DNA of 64,000 nt from Qipengyuania soli (lineage in GTDB: Bacteria; Pseudomonadota; Alphaproteobacteria; Sphingomonadales; Sphingomonadaceae), in contig NZ_CP064654.1 in NCBI RefSeq assembly GCF_015529805.1, positions 1,364,001 through 1,428,000 on the forward strand. The letters are read 5' to 3'. Each line of letters starts with the position of its first letter. Within the stretch, counting starts at the first letter, position 1. The notes under the pieces were generated by a model, which worked only from the letters and a program-made list of their open reading frames with translations, was not told where the DNA came from and did no database searches. The position numbers and the translations under genes are program-made. Below are positions 26,478 through 36,095 of this stretch, piece by piece.

Positions 26478-27950
26478 TTATTTCTTCTTGAGCAAGTCCT
26501 GGAGGTCGGGGGGAAGCGTGTCCATGTCCACGCCCGGTCCACCCGAGGGCCCGCCGAGACCGGGCATGCCACCCGCTCCACCCAGGCCCGGCATAGCGGC
26601 GCCGAGGCCGCCTTTGCCGAACAGGGCGCCGAGGCCCTTCAAACCGCCCATCTTCTTGATCTGCTTCATGGCGCGCGCCATTTCCTGGTGCATCTTCAGG
26701 ACCTTGTTGACCGACTGCACATCGGTGCCCGAACCGGCCGCCACGCGCTTCTTGCGCTTTGCATTGAGCAGTTCGGGACGCTTGCGCTCCTTGGGAGTCA
26801 TCGAACCGATGATGGCATCCATGTGCACGAGGACCTTGTCGTCCATCCCGCTCGCCGCCATCGCCGCCTTGGCCTTCTTCATGCCGGGCATCATGCCTGC
26901 GAGCATGCCGAGGCCGCCCATCTGCTGCATCTGGCGAAGCTGCATGCGCAGGTCGTCGAGGTCGAACTTGCCCTGCGCCATCTTCTTGGCGAGCGCTTCG
27001 GCTTCGTCCTGCTTAATCGTCGCGGCGGCCTTCTCGACCAGCGAAACCACATCGCCCATGCCGAGGATGCGACCGGCAACGCGCTTGGCATCGAAAGCCT
27101 CGATCGCGTCGAGCTTTTCGCCCGTACCTGCGAACTTGATCGGCTTGCCGGTGACATAGCGCATCGACAGCGCCGCACCGCCGCGGGCATCGCCGTCCAT
27201 ACGGGTCAGCACGACGCCGGTCAGCGGCACCTCGCCGGTAAAGCTCTGCGCGACGTTGACCGCGTCCTGGCCGGTCAGGCTGTCGACCACCAGCAGCACT
27301 TCGGTCGGTGCCGAGACGCTGGCAATTGCCTTCATCTCGGCCATCAGCGCTTCGTCGACGTGGAGGCGACCTGCAGTGTCGAGCAGAAGCACGTCGGCGG
27401 CCTGCAGCTTGGCGCTCTCCATCGCACGGCGGGCGATATCGACCGGCTGCTGGCCCGGAATGATCGGCAGGGTAGCGACGTTCACCTGCTCGCCGAGAAC
27501 CTTGAGCTGTTCCTGCGCGGCGGGGCGATTGACGTCGAGCGACGCCATGATCGCCTTCTTGCCGTGCTTTTCCTTGATCAGCTTGCCGAGCTTGGCGGTC
27601 GTAGTCGTCTTACCCGAGCCCTGCAGACCGACCATCATGATGACGACCGGCGGGCGCGCGGCGAAGTTGAGTTCGGCAGGCTCGTCGCCGCCGAGCATCT
27701 CGGTCAGTTCGTCGCTGACGATCTTGACGACCTGCTGTCCGGGCGTGACCGACTTGAGGACTTCCGAACCGATCGCCTTTTCGGTGACCGCATCGACGAA
27801 GCGGCGCACGACAGGCAGCGCGACGTCGGCTTCGAGCAGTGCCACGCGGACCTCGCGCATGGCATCGCGCACGTCCTGCTCGCTGAGCGCACCGCGCCCG
27901 CGCAGCTTGTCGAACACATTGCCGAGACGATCGGACAGGTTGTCGAACAC
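26478..27950 (-). CDS. ffh: Signal recognition particle protein Ffh
   Basis: GTPase that targets nascent membrane proteins. 490 residues starting at GTG 27950 (GGAG seven bases upstream); N domain MFDNLSDRLG, G1 GLQGSGKT (108-115), DTAGRL (G3), and a methionine-rich M domain with LGMLAGMMPGM. The tail after residue 440 is Gly/Met/Pro-rich. The longer frame starting at 28100 has no homology. First gene of the ffh-rpsP-rimM unit. Confidence 0.96.
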   Translation of the reverse strand: MFDNLSDRLGNVFDKLRGRGALSEQDVRDAMREVRVALLEADVALPVVRRFVDAVTEKAIGSEVLKSVTPGQQVVKIVSDELTEMLGGDEPAELNFAARPPVVIMMVGLQGSGKTTTTAKLGKLIKEKHGKKAIMASLDVNRPAAQEQLKVLGEQVNVATLPIIPGQQPVDIARRAMESAKLQAADVLLLDTAGRLHVDEALMAEMKAIASVSAPTEVLLVVDSLTGQDAVNVAQSFTGEVPLTGVVLTRMDGDARGGAALSMRYVTGKPIKFAGTGEKLDAIEAFDAKRVAGRILGMGDVVSLVEKAAATIKQDEAEALAKKMAQGKFDLDDLRMQLRQMQQMGGLGMLAGMMPGMKKAKAAMAASGMDDKVLVHMDAIIGSMTPKERKRPELLNAKRKKRVAAGSGTDVQSVNKVLKMHQEMARAMKQIKKMGGLKGLGALFGKGGLGAAMPGLGGAGGMPGLGGPSGGPGVDMDTLPPDLQDLLKKK

Positions 27951-28128
27951 GTGCCTACTCCAAACCCCGGCGCCGCAACGGATGCCGGAAAACGCGAAAA
28001 ACGCCGGCGGACGAGAACTCGTCGGCCAGCGTGGGGACAAGCCCCTGTAATCCCAAACTAATGCCCGGGTGTGATGGAAGCAGGTCGCAGCCGTCGCCAC
28101 GACCCGCTACCATCAAATCCGGGTGAAA

Positions 28129-28204
<76 letters not shown>

Positions 28205-28259
28205 GAGCCATTTCCTGCGACACGTCCTGGGAGGCGTGTCACCCTTGCGGGAGGCGCCC

Positions 28260-28286
28260 AATATAAGGGCCCTCACCGCAATGCAA
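28260..28286 (-). promoter_or_regulatory. Candidate promoter for tRNA-Ala
   Basis: On the minus strand TTGCAT (28286-28281) and TATATT (28265-28260) are parted by 15 bases, about 50 bases before the tRNA. Spacing is short, so this is tentative. Confidence 0.4.
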
Positions 28287-28294
28287 CAGCAAAA

Positions 28295-28633
28295 TTAGCT
28301 ATCGTCGGAATCGTCGTCGTCGCCCTTCGACTTGGTCTCGACGCCGAGGTCGTCGTCGCCGCCGAGGTCGACTTCGTTGTCGGGCGAATCGTCGTCTTCG
28401 TCGATGTCGATGTCCAGATCGTCATCGTCGTCGCCACCGAGATCGCTGTCCGCCTCGATGTCCTTCTTCTTCTCTTCTTCGAAGGGAATCGGCTGCTTCG
28501 ACTTGAGCACGGGCTCCGGATCCCATTCCTCACCGCATTCGATGCAGGTGACGGGATCGTCCTTCGTCAGATCGTAGAAGCGAGTGCCGCACTTCGGGCA
28601 GGTACGCTTCGTGCCCCATTCCGGTTTGACCAT
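28295..28633 (-). CDS. TIGR02300-family protein with zinc ribbon and acidic tail
   Basis: 112 residues, cytoplasmic, function unknown. Two CxxC pairs (CPKC, CIEC) and RFYDLTKDDP mark the family, found almost only in alphaproteobacteria. The last 50 residues are almost all Asp/Glu/Gly/Ser, highly acidic. It diverges from aroA, sharing a 170-base intergenic region. Confidence 0.9.
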   Translation of the reverse strand: MVKPEWGTKRTCPKCGTRFYDLTKDDPVTCIECGEEWDPEPVLKSKQPIPFEEEKKKDIEADSDLGGDDDDDLDIDIDEDDDSPDNEVDLGGDDDLGVETKSKGDDDDSDDS

Positions 28634-28802
28634 GTGTAATCCTTGGTTTTCTGCTCCGTGACATACCGCTCCGGAGCGCTTGAATTCGTATTGTTGATGA
28701 TGGGATCCCGGAGGCCGGGAATCAACTGCGCGCGCGCCTTGCCAGACTGTTTTCGCGCTGTCAAAGCGCTCGCGCGCAAAGCCACGCCAACCAAGAGATT
28801 AT

Positions 28803-30116
28803 GTGACCTCACACCGCTTTCAACCCTCTGGCCCTCTTACCGGCCGCATTCGCGTGCCGGGCGACAAGTCGATCAGCCACCGCTCGCTCATGTTCGGCGC
28901 GCTCGCTGTCGGACGTAGCCGCATTTCCGGCCTGCTCGAAGGCGAGGATGTCCTTGCCACCGCCGCGGCCCTGCGCGCCATGGGTGCGATGATCGGACGC
29001 GATGGGGATGACTGGATCGTTGACGGTGTCGGCGTCGGCGGATTGCTCCAGCCGGAGCAGGCGCTCGACATGGGCAATTCCGGCACCTCTACGCGCCTTC
29101 TTATGGGCCTTGTCGCCAGCCACGGCATCACTGTGGCCTTCACCGGTGATGCCAGTCTGTCGAAACGGCCGATGCGGCGGGTGATCGATCCGCTTTCCAC
29201 CATGGGGGCGAGCTTTACGCCCTCCCCCGGCGGTCGCCTGCCGCTGATGATGAAGGGGATGCAGCCGGCGGTGCCTATTGAATACCGCCTCCCCGTGGCG
29301 AGTGCACAGGTGAAGAGCGCAGTGCTGCTGGCGGGGTTGAACACGCCGGGCATAACGACGGTTATCGAGCCGGTGCCCACCCGGGATCACACCGAGCGCA
29401 TGCTGCGCGGTTTCGGAGCCGACCTGACCGTCGAAGAAGCCGAGGGCGAGCGTATCATCCGCATCCATGGTACCGCAGACCTTCACCCCTGCGACATCAC
29501 CGTACCGGGCGACCCCTCCTCTGCCGCTTTTTTTGCAGTGGCGGCCAGCATCGTGCCCGGCAGCAATCTCGTCATCGAGAACGTCGGCCTCAATCCGACA
29601 CGCGATGGAATCTTCCGCGTCCTGGCACAGATGGGCGCGGACATCGAAAAGCTCGACGAGCGCGAAGTCGGGGGTGAACCCGTTGCAGACCTTCGGGTGC
29701 GCCATTCTCAGCTTAAGGGTATCGAAGTCGATCCCGATGTCGTGCCGAGCATGGTCGACGAATTTCCCGTGCTGTTTGTTGCCGCTGCGATGGCAGAAGG
29801 CACGACGGTAACCAGCGGGCTCGAGGAGCTGCGCGTCAAGGAAAGCGATCGCCTGTCGGCCATGGCCGCCGCCCTTACCGGAGCAGGCGTCCCGCTGGAG
29901 GAGCTTGAAGACGGCCTGGTGATCCAGGGCAGCGGCGGCGCACCCTTGCGCGGCACTGCCAGCAAGGCGACCGAAACCCATCTCGACCACCGCATCGCAA
30001 TGAGCATGGCGGTAGCGGGCCTAGCCAGCCGCGACGGGGTCGAGGTCGATAGCACCGAGCCAATCGCCACGAGTTTCCCGAACTTCATGACGTTGCTGGA
30101 CGAGGCGGCAGCGTGA
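28803..30116 (+). CDS. aroA: 3-phosphoshikimate 1-carboxyvinyltransferase (EPSP synthase, class II)
   Basis: Sixth step of the shikimate pathway. 437 residues from a GTG start. GDKSISHRS at the N-terminus, RDHTE, SAQVK and NPTR are the four motifs of class II EPSP synthases (the CP4 type). In the PEP-site loop it reads NSGTSTR, so the position that is alanine in the CP4 enzyme (NAATGCR) is glycine here. Overlaps the next gene by GTGA. Confidence 0.96.
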   Translation: MTSHRFQPSGPLTGRIRVPGDKSISHRSLMFGALAVGRSRISGLLEGEDVLATAAALRAMGAMIGRDGDDWIVDGVGVGGLLQPEQALDMGNSGTSTRLLMGLVASHGITVAFTGDASLSKRPMRRVIDPLSTMGASFTPSPGGRLPLMMKGMQPAVPIEYRLPVASAQVKSAVLLAGLNTPGITTVIEPVPTRDHTERMLRGFGADLTVEEAEGERIIRIHGTADLHPCDITVPGDPSSAAFFAVAASIVPGSNLVIENVGLNPTRDGIFRVLAQMGADIEKLDEREVGGEPVADLRVRHSQLKGIEVDPDVVPSMVDEFPVLFVAAAMAEGTTVTSGLEELRVKESDRLSAMAAALTGAGVPLEELEDGLVIQGSGGAPLRGTASKATETHLDHRIAMSMAVAGLASRDGVEVDSTEPIATSFPNFMTLLDEAAA

Positions 30117-30370
30117 ACGGAATGGATATCTACACGCTCGTCGGCTTTGTCGGCATGGCCTGCATCATTGGCGCTTATGCGTATTTGACCGCCAAGACGA
30201 AACCGAACCCGTTCGTACTTCACGGGACCAACCTTGCGGGCGCGGCCTTGCTGACGGTTTCGCTGCTGGTCCACACCAACCTGCCGAGCCTGGTGCTCGA
30301 GGGTTTCTGGGCAGCGATTGCGATCTACGGATTGGTGAAGGCGATGCGCGCCCGGAGAAACCCCGCATGA
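30113..30370 (+). CDS. Small CBU_0592-family membrane protein
   Basis: 85 residues, three hydrophobic segments ([52 protein letters not shown]) and a basic C-terminus. Start is GTG 30113, overlapping the aroA stop; an ATG at 30122 is possible. Overlaps cmk by ATGA. Unknown function; coupled to both neighbours. Confidence 0.75.
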   Translation: MNGMDIYTLVGFVGMACIIGAYAYLTAKTKPNPFVLHGTNLAGAALLTVSLLVHTNLPSLVLEGFWAAIAIYGLVKAMRARRNPA

Positions 30371-30987
30371 TCATTGCGGTCGATGGCCCCACGGCCTCGG
30401 GCAAGGGCACCATTGCCAAGGCGCTTGCCGCGCACTTCGGCCTGCCGCACCTCGATACAGGCCTGCTCTATCGCGCGGTCGGGCGGCAGGTGTTCCTCGA
30501 CGGCGGCGACCCCGGCAACGGAGGCGATGCACTGGCGGCGACCAGCTTCCCCGACAGCCTGCTCGACGATCCCCACTTGCGAACCGAAGAAACCGGAGGG
30601 CTGGCAAGCCGGGTTTCGGTTCATCCTTCGGTGCGACAGGCGCTCTACGAACGCCAGCGCCAGTTCGCCCTGCAGGAAGGTGGCGCCGTTCTCGACGGAC
30701 GCGATATCGGGACGGTCATCGCTCCGGAGGCCGAGGTAAAGCTGTTCGTCACCGCCAGCGTGGCAGCGCGGGCGAAACGGCGTTTCCTCGAGATGCAGCA
30801 GCGCGGCGTCAAAGTGACGCTCGCAGAAATCGAAGACGACCTGCGCCGTCGGGACGAACGCGATACCAACCGGGCAGTCGCCCCACTCGTTCCGGCAGCA
30901 GACGCTCATGTAATCGACACCAGCGCACTGGATCGCGACGCGGCGATCGCTGCGGCGATTAGTGTGGTGGAAAAAGCACTCGACTAA
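30367..30987 (+). CDS. cmk: Cytidylate kinase
   Basis: Phosphorylates CMP and dCMP. 206 residues. GPTASGKGT (7-15) P-loop, DTGLLYRA, VLDGRDIGTVI and the LID region RDERDTNR are present. In most relatives rpsA follows directly; here rpsA is 2.5 kb away behind three unrelated genes. Confidence 0.96.
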   Translation: MIIAVDGPTASGKGTIAKALAAHFGLPHLDTGLLYRAVGRQVFLDGGDPGNGGDALAATSFPDSLLDDPHLRTEETGGLASRVSVHPSVRQALYERQRQFALQEGGAVLDGRDIGTVIAPEAEVKLFVTASVAARAKRRFLEMQQRGVKVTLAEIEDDLRRRDERDTNRAVAPLVPAADAHVIDTSALDRDAAIAAAISVVEKALD

Positions 30988-31022
30988 GTCCTGAGCCGCC
31001 TCTTGCCATGCGGTCTCTAATT

Positions 31023-31050
31023 CCATAACCTGTTATATAACACGTTATGG
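31023..31050. promoter_or_regulatory. 28-bp palindrome, operator of the MarR-GNAT gene
   Basis: CCATAAC and GTTATGG ends flank a near-perfect 28-bp inverted repeat (one mismatched pair, at the eighth position from each end). It overlaps the first two bases of the GGAG Shine-Dalgarno of the MarR-GNAT gene, as an autorepressor site would. Confidence 0.7.
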
Positions 31051-31058
31051 AGATTCGC

Positions 31059-32009
31059 ATGGTCGACGTCGTTGCGCAGATGGGCCCAGCCTTCCTCGGC
31101 AGCAGGCTGAAGCGCCTTGGCGAGCGGATGCAGGCCAGCGCGGCGCAGATTATCGCCGATGCCGGCATCCCCCTCCAGCCGGGTCACATGGCAGCCATGG
31201 CTGCACTGCGCACCGGACCGAAGACCATCGGCCAGCTCGCAGACGCCAGCGGCACCAGCCAGCCGGGCATGACCCGCACCATCGGACAGCTGACAAAGCT
31301 CGGCATGGTGGCCGATGTCGAATGCGACGACCAGCGCAGTCGTATGATTGGCCTCACGGCTGAAGGCACACGGACCGTCAACGTGATCGCGTCCGACGTC
31401 TGGCCGCGCGTCGGCATGGCCGCCGAACAAATTCTGGACCGTCTCGAAGGCGATTTCCTTCGCCAGCTCGCCGTTATCGAGGAGTCGCTGTCCGAAGCCT
31501 CGATCGCCGAACGGGCCATGCAATCGGAACCGGGCCGGCTGACCCTGCTCGGCTGGGACCCAGCCCTCGCCCACGAGTTCCATGACATCAACGCCGAGTG
31601 GATCGAGGCGATGTTCGTTCTCGAACAAACAGACCGCGACGTCCTCGAAAATCCGCAGGAACGGATCATCGATTCCGGCGGCGACATCATGTTCGTCCAC
31701 GCAGCCGGTCTCGGCATCGTCGGCGCCTGCGCCTTGCAGAAAACGGGCCCAGCAGCTTTCGAACTCACCAAGATGGGTGTCCGGGAAAGTGCGCGCGGCC
31801 TCAAGGCCGGGGAGTTCTTGCTCGAAGGCATGATCGATCGGGCGCGCCAACTAGGTGCCGAAAAGCTCTACCTACTGACCAATCGCAAGTGTGCCGCGGC
31901 CGTCCACCTCTACGAGAAGCTGGGCTTCGAGCACGATGCCGGGATCATGGCAGATTACGGCGCCCGCTATGATCGATGCAACGTGGCCATGCTCTACACC
32001 GGTGTCTGA
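31059..32009 (+). CDS. MarR-GNAT fusion: HTH regulator with acetyltransferase domain
   Basis: 316 residues. Residues about 1-140 are a MarR winged helix (TIGQLADASGTSQPGMTRTIGQL as recognition helix region, DQRSR wing), residues about 160-316 a GNAT acetyltransferase with LGIVGACALQ, ELTKMGVRESARGLKAGEFLLEG (acetyl-CoA-binding segment; R/QxxGxA region) and NRKCAAAVHLYEKLGF. Start is ATG 31059, six bases after GGAG, not the ATG at 31047, which lies in the palindrome. Such fusions may sense or modify a small molecule; target unknown. Confidence 0.88.
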   Translation: MVDVVAQMGPAFLGSRLKRLGERMQASAAQIIADAGIPLQPGHMAAMAALRTGPKTIGQLADASGTSQPGMTRTIGQLTKLGMVADVECDDQRSRMIGLTAEGTRTVNVIASDVWPRVGMAAEQILDRLEGDFLRQLAVIEESLSEASIAERAMQSEPGRLTLLGWDPALAHEFHDINAEWIEAMFVLEQTDRDVLENPQERIIDSGGDIMFVHAAGLGIVGACALQKTGPAAFELTKMGVRESARGLKAGEFLLEGMIDRARQLGAEKLYLLTNRKCAAAVHLYEKLGFEHDAGIMADYGARYDRCNVAMLYTGV

Positions 32010-32083
32010 GACCGACTGCCACTTGCCGCATGTCGGGCGCGGCAATTAGTATCCGGTCCGGCGACCACGGAGGGGAGCGTGCG

Positions 32084-32707
32084 TTGAACAAGGACTATGA
32101 GACCAAACTGATCGGGCTCAGCGCCGTCTGGGCTCTCGCCCTCCTCGCCTCCGGGTGGTCTCCCCATGACCGCGCCACCTGGTGGATGGAGGTCGCCCCG
32201 GCGCTGATAGCACTGCCCATCCTGTGGCTGACCGGAAAGCGCTTTGAGCTGACCACGTTAGCCTTGGCCCTGATCGGTTTCCACGGACTCGTGCTGATGC
32301 TCGGCGGAGCTTACACCTACGCCCGCGTGCCGGTCGGCTTTGCGGTGCAGGACTGGCTGGACCTTGCACGCAACCCCTACGACCGCTTCGGACATTTCAT
32401 CCAGGGTTTCGTCCCGGCAATCGTTCTGCGCGAGCTGCTCATCAGGCTGGGTAGCCTGCGACCGGGCTGGTTGCTGACGGCCCTCGTAATGGCCTGCTGC
32501 CTGGCCGTGAGTACTTCCTACGAACTGATCGAGTTCGGCGCGGCAATGGCGCTAGGCCAAGGGGCGGACGAGTTTCTCGGCACCCAGGGAGACCCTTGGG
32601 ACACCCAGTGGGATATGCTCATGTGCCTTGTTGGAGCGCTCGCTGCTCTCATGTTGTTGACGAAGCTCCACAATCGCCAATTGTCGCGGGTAAGTGCGAG
32701 CAGCTGA
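32084..32707 (+). CDS. YjdF-like DUF2238 membrane protein
   Basis: 207 residues, about six membrane helices. YDRFGHFIQGFVPAIVLRE and STSYELIEF plus DPWDTQWDM are the conserved loops of DUF2238. TTG start at 32084, preceded by GGAGGGG. No known function. Confidence 0.82.
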   Translation: MNKDYETKLIGLSAVWALALLASGWSPHDRATWWMEVAPALIALPILWLTGKRFELTTLALALIGFHGLVLMLGGAYTYARVPVGFAVQDWLDLARNPYDRFGHFIQGFVPAIVLRELLIRLGSLRPGWLLTALVMACCLAVSTSYELIEFGAAMALGQGADEFLGTQGDPWDTQWDMLMCLVGALAALMLLTKLHNRQLSRVSASS

Positions 32708-32862
32708 CAACCGAGTAGCCTTCAGGGGCATTGCACAAACCTCCCGACAGGCGCAGAAGTCCGCCACCGAATGAGGTCGCGATAGGGTCGCCCATGGGCG
32801 CCGACGCGCATTCGTGACAAGCACGACATGTGGTGTCCCGCCCCAAAGCAGGGAGAGCACCT

Positions 32863-33234
32863 ATGAAGAAGTTGCTTTTTGCAGCGGTACTGCTGAGCTT
32901 TGCGCCAACTTCGGCGCATGCTGAACACTGGGACGTCATTGGCCAGAAGCTGAAAAATGGGTGCACGATGGGCCAGTACATGGCCATCGTGAAGGACTTC
33001 AACACGTGGGGTAAGAGCTACGGCTATTCGACCACAATCATCACCCCGATCCAGGACGCCGACCAGGCGACCTTCTGGTGGATAGGAAAGACGCCAAACG
33101 CCGCCAAATTCGGTGCAGCCTGGGACGCCTGGCGCGATGCGCAAGCAGACGCCAGTTCAGCTCCGGCCAAACTCCAGGCGCGCTTTGATGCTTGCGCCGA
33201 CAATACGAGCCGCAGCGGGTACGACGCCTGGTAG
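32863..33234 (+). CDS. Small secreted protein of unknown function
   Basis: 123 residues. Signal peptide MKKLLFAAVLLSFAPTSAHA with AHA cleavage site; mature part about 100 residues, with two cysteines far apart (NGCTMG and DACADN) that could form a disulfide. GGGAG precedes the ATG by seven bases. I do not recognise the family. Confidence 0.75.
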   Translation: MKKLLFAAVLLSFAPTSAHAEHWDVIGQKLKNGCTMGQYMAIVKDFNTWGKSYGYSTTIITPIQDADQATFWWIGKTPNAAKFGAAWDAWRDAQADASSAPAKLQARFDACADNTSRSGYDAW

Positions 33235-33508
33235 ATACCGACGGGCAATGGCGGGGACGCAATAATAGGGCGCGTCCTCGCCATGCTTCCCCCCTCAAGT
33301 CCGATGCAATTTCCTTGCGTTTCGCGCTTTCATCGCCTAGGCGCGCGCCCGTTCTCCCAATCTCCGGATTGAAGGACCTTCGCGGCGGCATGGGGCCTCG
33401 CGGAGAAGTCGGCCTCTTGCCCCGTACGGCCCGCAATGGTGCGAGCAGACGGAGAAAGACCCCGGGAAAACCGGCGGCCGGTAGCAAAACGATCGAAGGA
33501 CTATCCAT

Positions 33509-35212
33509 ATGGCAACCTCTGCCAATCCAACTCGCGACGATTTCGCGAAGATGCTCGACGAGCAGCTCGGTGGCGCCGATGACGGCGGCTTCGAGGGTCG
33601 CGTCGTCAAGGGCACCGTCACTGCCGTCGAGAACGGCTATGCAATGATCGACGTCGGCCTCAAGAGCGAAGGCCGCATCGACATCAAGGAATTCATGCGC
33701 GGCGAAGGCGACACGGCACCGGCAGTCGGTGACGAAGTCGAAGTGTTCGTCGACCGCGTCGAGAACGCCGACGGCGAAGCAATGCTGTCACGCGACCGCG
33801 CCCGCCGCGAAGCCGCCTGGGACAAGCTGGAAAGCGAGTTCGGCGAAGGCAAGCGCGTCGAAGGCCGCATCTTCGGCCGCGTCAAGGGCGGCTTCACCGT
33901 CGACCTCGACGGCGCCGTGGCCTTCCTGCCCGGTTCGCAGGTCGACATCCGTCCGGTGCGCGACGTCGCTCCGCTGATGGACATGGCCCAGCCCTTCCAG
34001 ATCCTCAAGATGGACCGTCGTCGCGGCAATATCGTCGTTTCGCGTCGCGCGGTGCTTGAAGAAACCCGCGCCGAACAGCGCAGCGAGCTGATCAACGACC
34101 TGACCGAAGGCCAGGTGATCGACGGCGTCGTGAAGAACATCACCGACTACGGTGCGTTCGTCGACCTCGGTGGCATCGACGGCCTGCTGCATGTCACCGA
34201 CATGAGCTACAAGCGCGTCAACCACCCGAGCGAAATGATCGAGATCGGCCAGACCGTGACCGTCCAGATCATCCGCATCAACGAAGACACGCAGCGCATC
34301 AGCCTCGGCATGAAGCAGCTCGAAAGCGATCCGTGGGACGGCGTCGCCGCGAAGTATCCGATCGGCATGAAGATGACGGGCACCGTCACCAACATCACCG
34401 AATATGGCGCCTTCGTCGAAATCGAACCTGGCATCGAAGGCCTGGTCCACGTTTCGGAAATGAGCTGGACCAAGAAGAACGTCCACCCGGGCAAGATCGT
34501 TTCGACCTCGCAGGAAGTCGAAGTCATGGTCCTCGAGGTCGACAGCGACAAGCGCCGCATCAGCCTCGGTCTCAAGCAGGCTCAGCGCAATCCGTGGGAA
34601 GAGTTCGCGGAGAAGCACCCGGTCGGCACCAAGGTCACCGGCGAAGTCAAGAACGCAACCGAATTCGGCCTGTTCATCGGCCTCGATGGCGACGTCGACG
34701 GCATGGTTCACATGTCGGACATCGCATGGGGCATCTCGGGTGAAGACGCCCTCGCCCTGCACCGCAAGGGCGAGCAGGTCGAAGCCGTCGTTCTCGACGT
34801 CGACACCGACAAGGAACGCATCAGCCTCGGCATGAAGCAGCTCGAAAAGGGTGCTCCGACCGAAGCCGGCGCCGGCAGCTCGCTGCGCAAGAACGAGGTG
34901 GTCACCGTGACCGTTCTCGAAGTGCGTGACGGCGGTCTCGAAGTGCAGGTCGGCGACGATGGCGCCACCGGCTTCATCAAGCGCTCGGACCTCGGCCGCG
35001 ACCGCGACGAGCAGCGTCCGGACCGCTTCCAGCCCGGCCAGAAGGTCGACGCCATGGTCACCGGTTTCGACCGCTCGAAGAAGCCCAACTTCTCGATCAA
35101 GGCTCGCCAGATCCACGAGGAAAAGGAAGCCGTGGCACAGTTCGGTTCGTCGGACTCGGGTGCATCGCTCGGCGACATCCTCGGCGAAGCGCTGAAGAAG
35201 AAGGAAGACTAA
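33509..35212 (+). CDS. rpsA: 30S ribosomal protein S1
   Basis: 567 residues with six S1 RNA-binding repeats (e.g. GVVKNITDYGAFVDLGG and GTVTNITEYGAFVEIEP). mRNA-binding protein of the small subunit. A 274-base leader from 33235 carries no ORF with homology; it may hold the autoregulatory region usual for S1. Terminator follows at 35242. Confidence 0.97.
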   Translation: MATSANPTRDDFAKMLDEQLGGADDGGFEGRVVKGTVTAVENGYAMIDVGLKSEGRIDIKEFMRGEGDTAPAVGDEVEVFVDRVENADGEAMLSRDRARREAAWDKLESEFGEGKRVEGRIFGRVKGGFTVDLDGAVAFLPGSQVDIRPVRDVAPLMDMAQPFQILKMDRRRGNIVVSRRAVLEETRAEQRSELINDLTEGQVIDGVVKNITDYGAFVDLGGIDGLLHVTDMSYKRVNHPSEMIEIGQTVTVQIIRINEDTQRISLGMKQLESDPWDGVAAKYPIGMKMTGTVTNITEYGAFVEIEPGIEGLVHVSEMSWTKKNVHPGKIVSTSQEVEVMVLEVDSDKRRISLGLKQAQRNPWEEFAEKHPVGTKVTGEVKNATEFGLFIGLDGDVDGMVHMSDIAWGISGEDALALHRKGEQVEAVVLDVDTDKERISLGMKQLEKGAPTEAGAGSSLRKNEVVTVTVLEVRDGGLEVQVGDDGATGFIKRSDLGRDRDEQRPDRFQPGQKVDAMVTGFDRSKKPNFSIKARQIHEEKEAVAQFGSSDSGASLGDILGEALKKKED

Positions 35213-35241
35213 GTTCTTCCCACCTTTTCGAAGGTAATCAG

Positions 35242-35279
35242 GAAGGCCCGCTTGCGAGACCCGCAGGCGGGCCTTTCCT
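35242..35279 (+). terminator. Terminator after rpsA
   Basis: A 14-base-paired stem built from 35243-35256 and 35262-35275 (one G-T pair) followed by TTTCCTC. Separates rpsA from gloB. Confidence 0.85.
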
Positions 35280-35337
35280 CATTGGGTCGCGCGTCCTACA
35301 TTCAGGCATCCATCGCGCTGAAGGACAGCAGACCGCC

Positions 35338-36093
35338 ATGCTCGAAGTTCACCAGTTTCCCTGCCTGTCCGATAATTACGGCTACCTGCTCCACGATCCC
35401 GAGAGTGGTGAGACCGCGGCAATCGATACGCCCGACGGTGCCGAATATCTCAAGCAGGCCCGCGAGAAGGCGTGGCAGATCACCCAGATCTGGAACACTC
35501 ACTGGCATCCTGACCATGCCGGCGGGAATGCCACCATTGTCGAAGCGACGGGAGCAAAGGTCATCGCTCCCAAGGAAGTCGAACGTATCGCGCCGATCGA
35601 CCGCGTGGTGAGCAATGGCGATGCAGTGATGCTTGGCGATTGGCAGGCGCGCGTGATCGACGTGTCGGGCCACACCAACGGCCACATCGCCTACCACGTC
35701 TCAAATGCTGACTTGGCATTTGTCGGCGATAGCGTGTTCGCGCTTGGCTGCGGGCGGATGTTCGAGGGTCAGCCGGATCAATTCTGGCACAGCCTCGAGC
35801 GGATCAGGCAATTGCCGCCCAACACCCTGCTCTACTGCGCGCATGAATACACCGCATCGAACGCTCGCTTCGCTCTTCATGCCGACCCCGACAATGCGGA
35901 ACTTCGTCTCTATGCCGCCCGTGTCGAGGAAAAGCGCGCCAAGGGCGAGCCGACCGTGCCCACGGTTCTTTCGCGCGAATTGCTGACCAATCCCTTCCTG
36001 CGTGCCGACAGCGCTGAACTGCGCGACCGCTGGGGCGGAACGAACCCCGCTGAGACCTTCGCCGCCCTGCGCCACGCCAAGGACAATTTCTGA
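35338..36093 (+). CDS. gloB: Hydroxyacylglutathione hydrolase (glyoxalase II)
   Basis: Metallo-beta-lactamase-fold thioesterase that cleaves S-lactoylglutathione. 251 residues. THWHPDH (54-60) binds the metal pair, with further ligands in DVSGHTNGH, FVGDSVF and YCAHEY. Ends 2 bases before the next gene. One of several glutathione-linked genes in the window. Confidence 0.95.
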   Translation: MLEVHQFPCLSDNYGYLLHDPESGETAAIDTPDGAEYLKQAREKAWQITQIWNTHWHPDHAGGNATIVEATGAKVIAPKEVERIAPIDRVVSNGDAVMLGDWQARVIDVSGHTNGHIAYHVSNADLAFVGDSVFALGCGRMFEGQPDQFWHSLERIRQLPPNTLLYCAHEYTASNARFALHADPDNAELRLYAARVEEKRAKGEPTVPTVLSRELLTNPFLRADSAELRDRWGGTNPAETFAALRHAKDNF

Positions 36094-36095
36094 CG

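Noticed and set aside
33788-35116. 442-codon minus-strand frame over rpsA
   Set aside because: Antisense of the repeated S1 domains.
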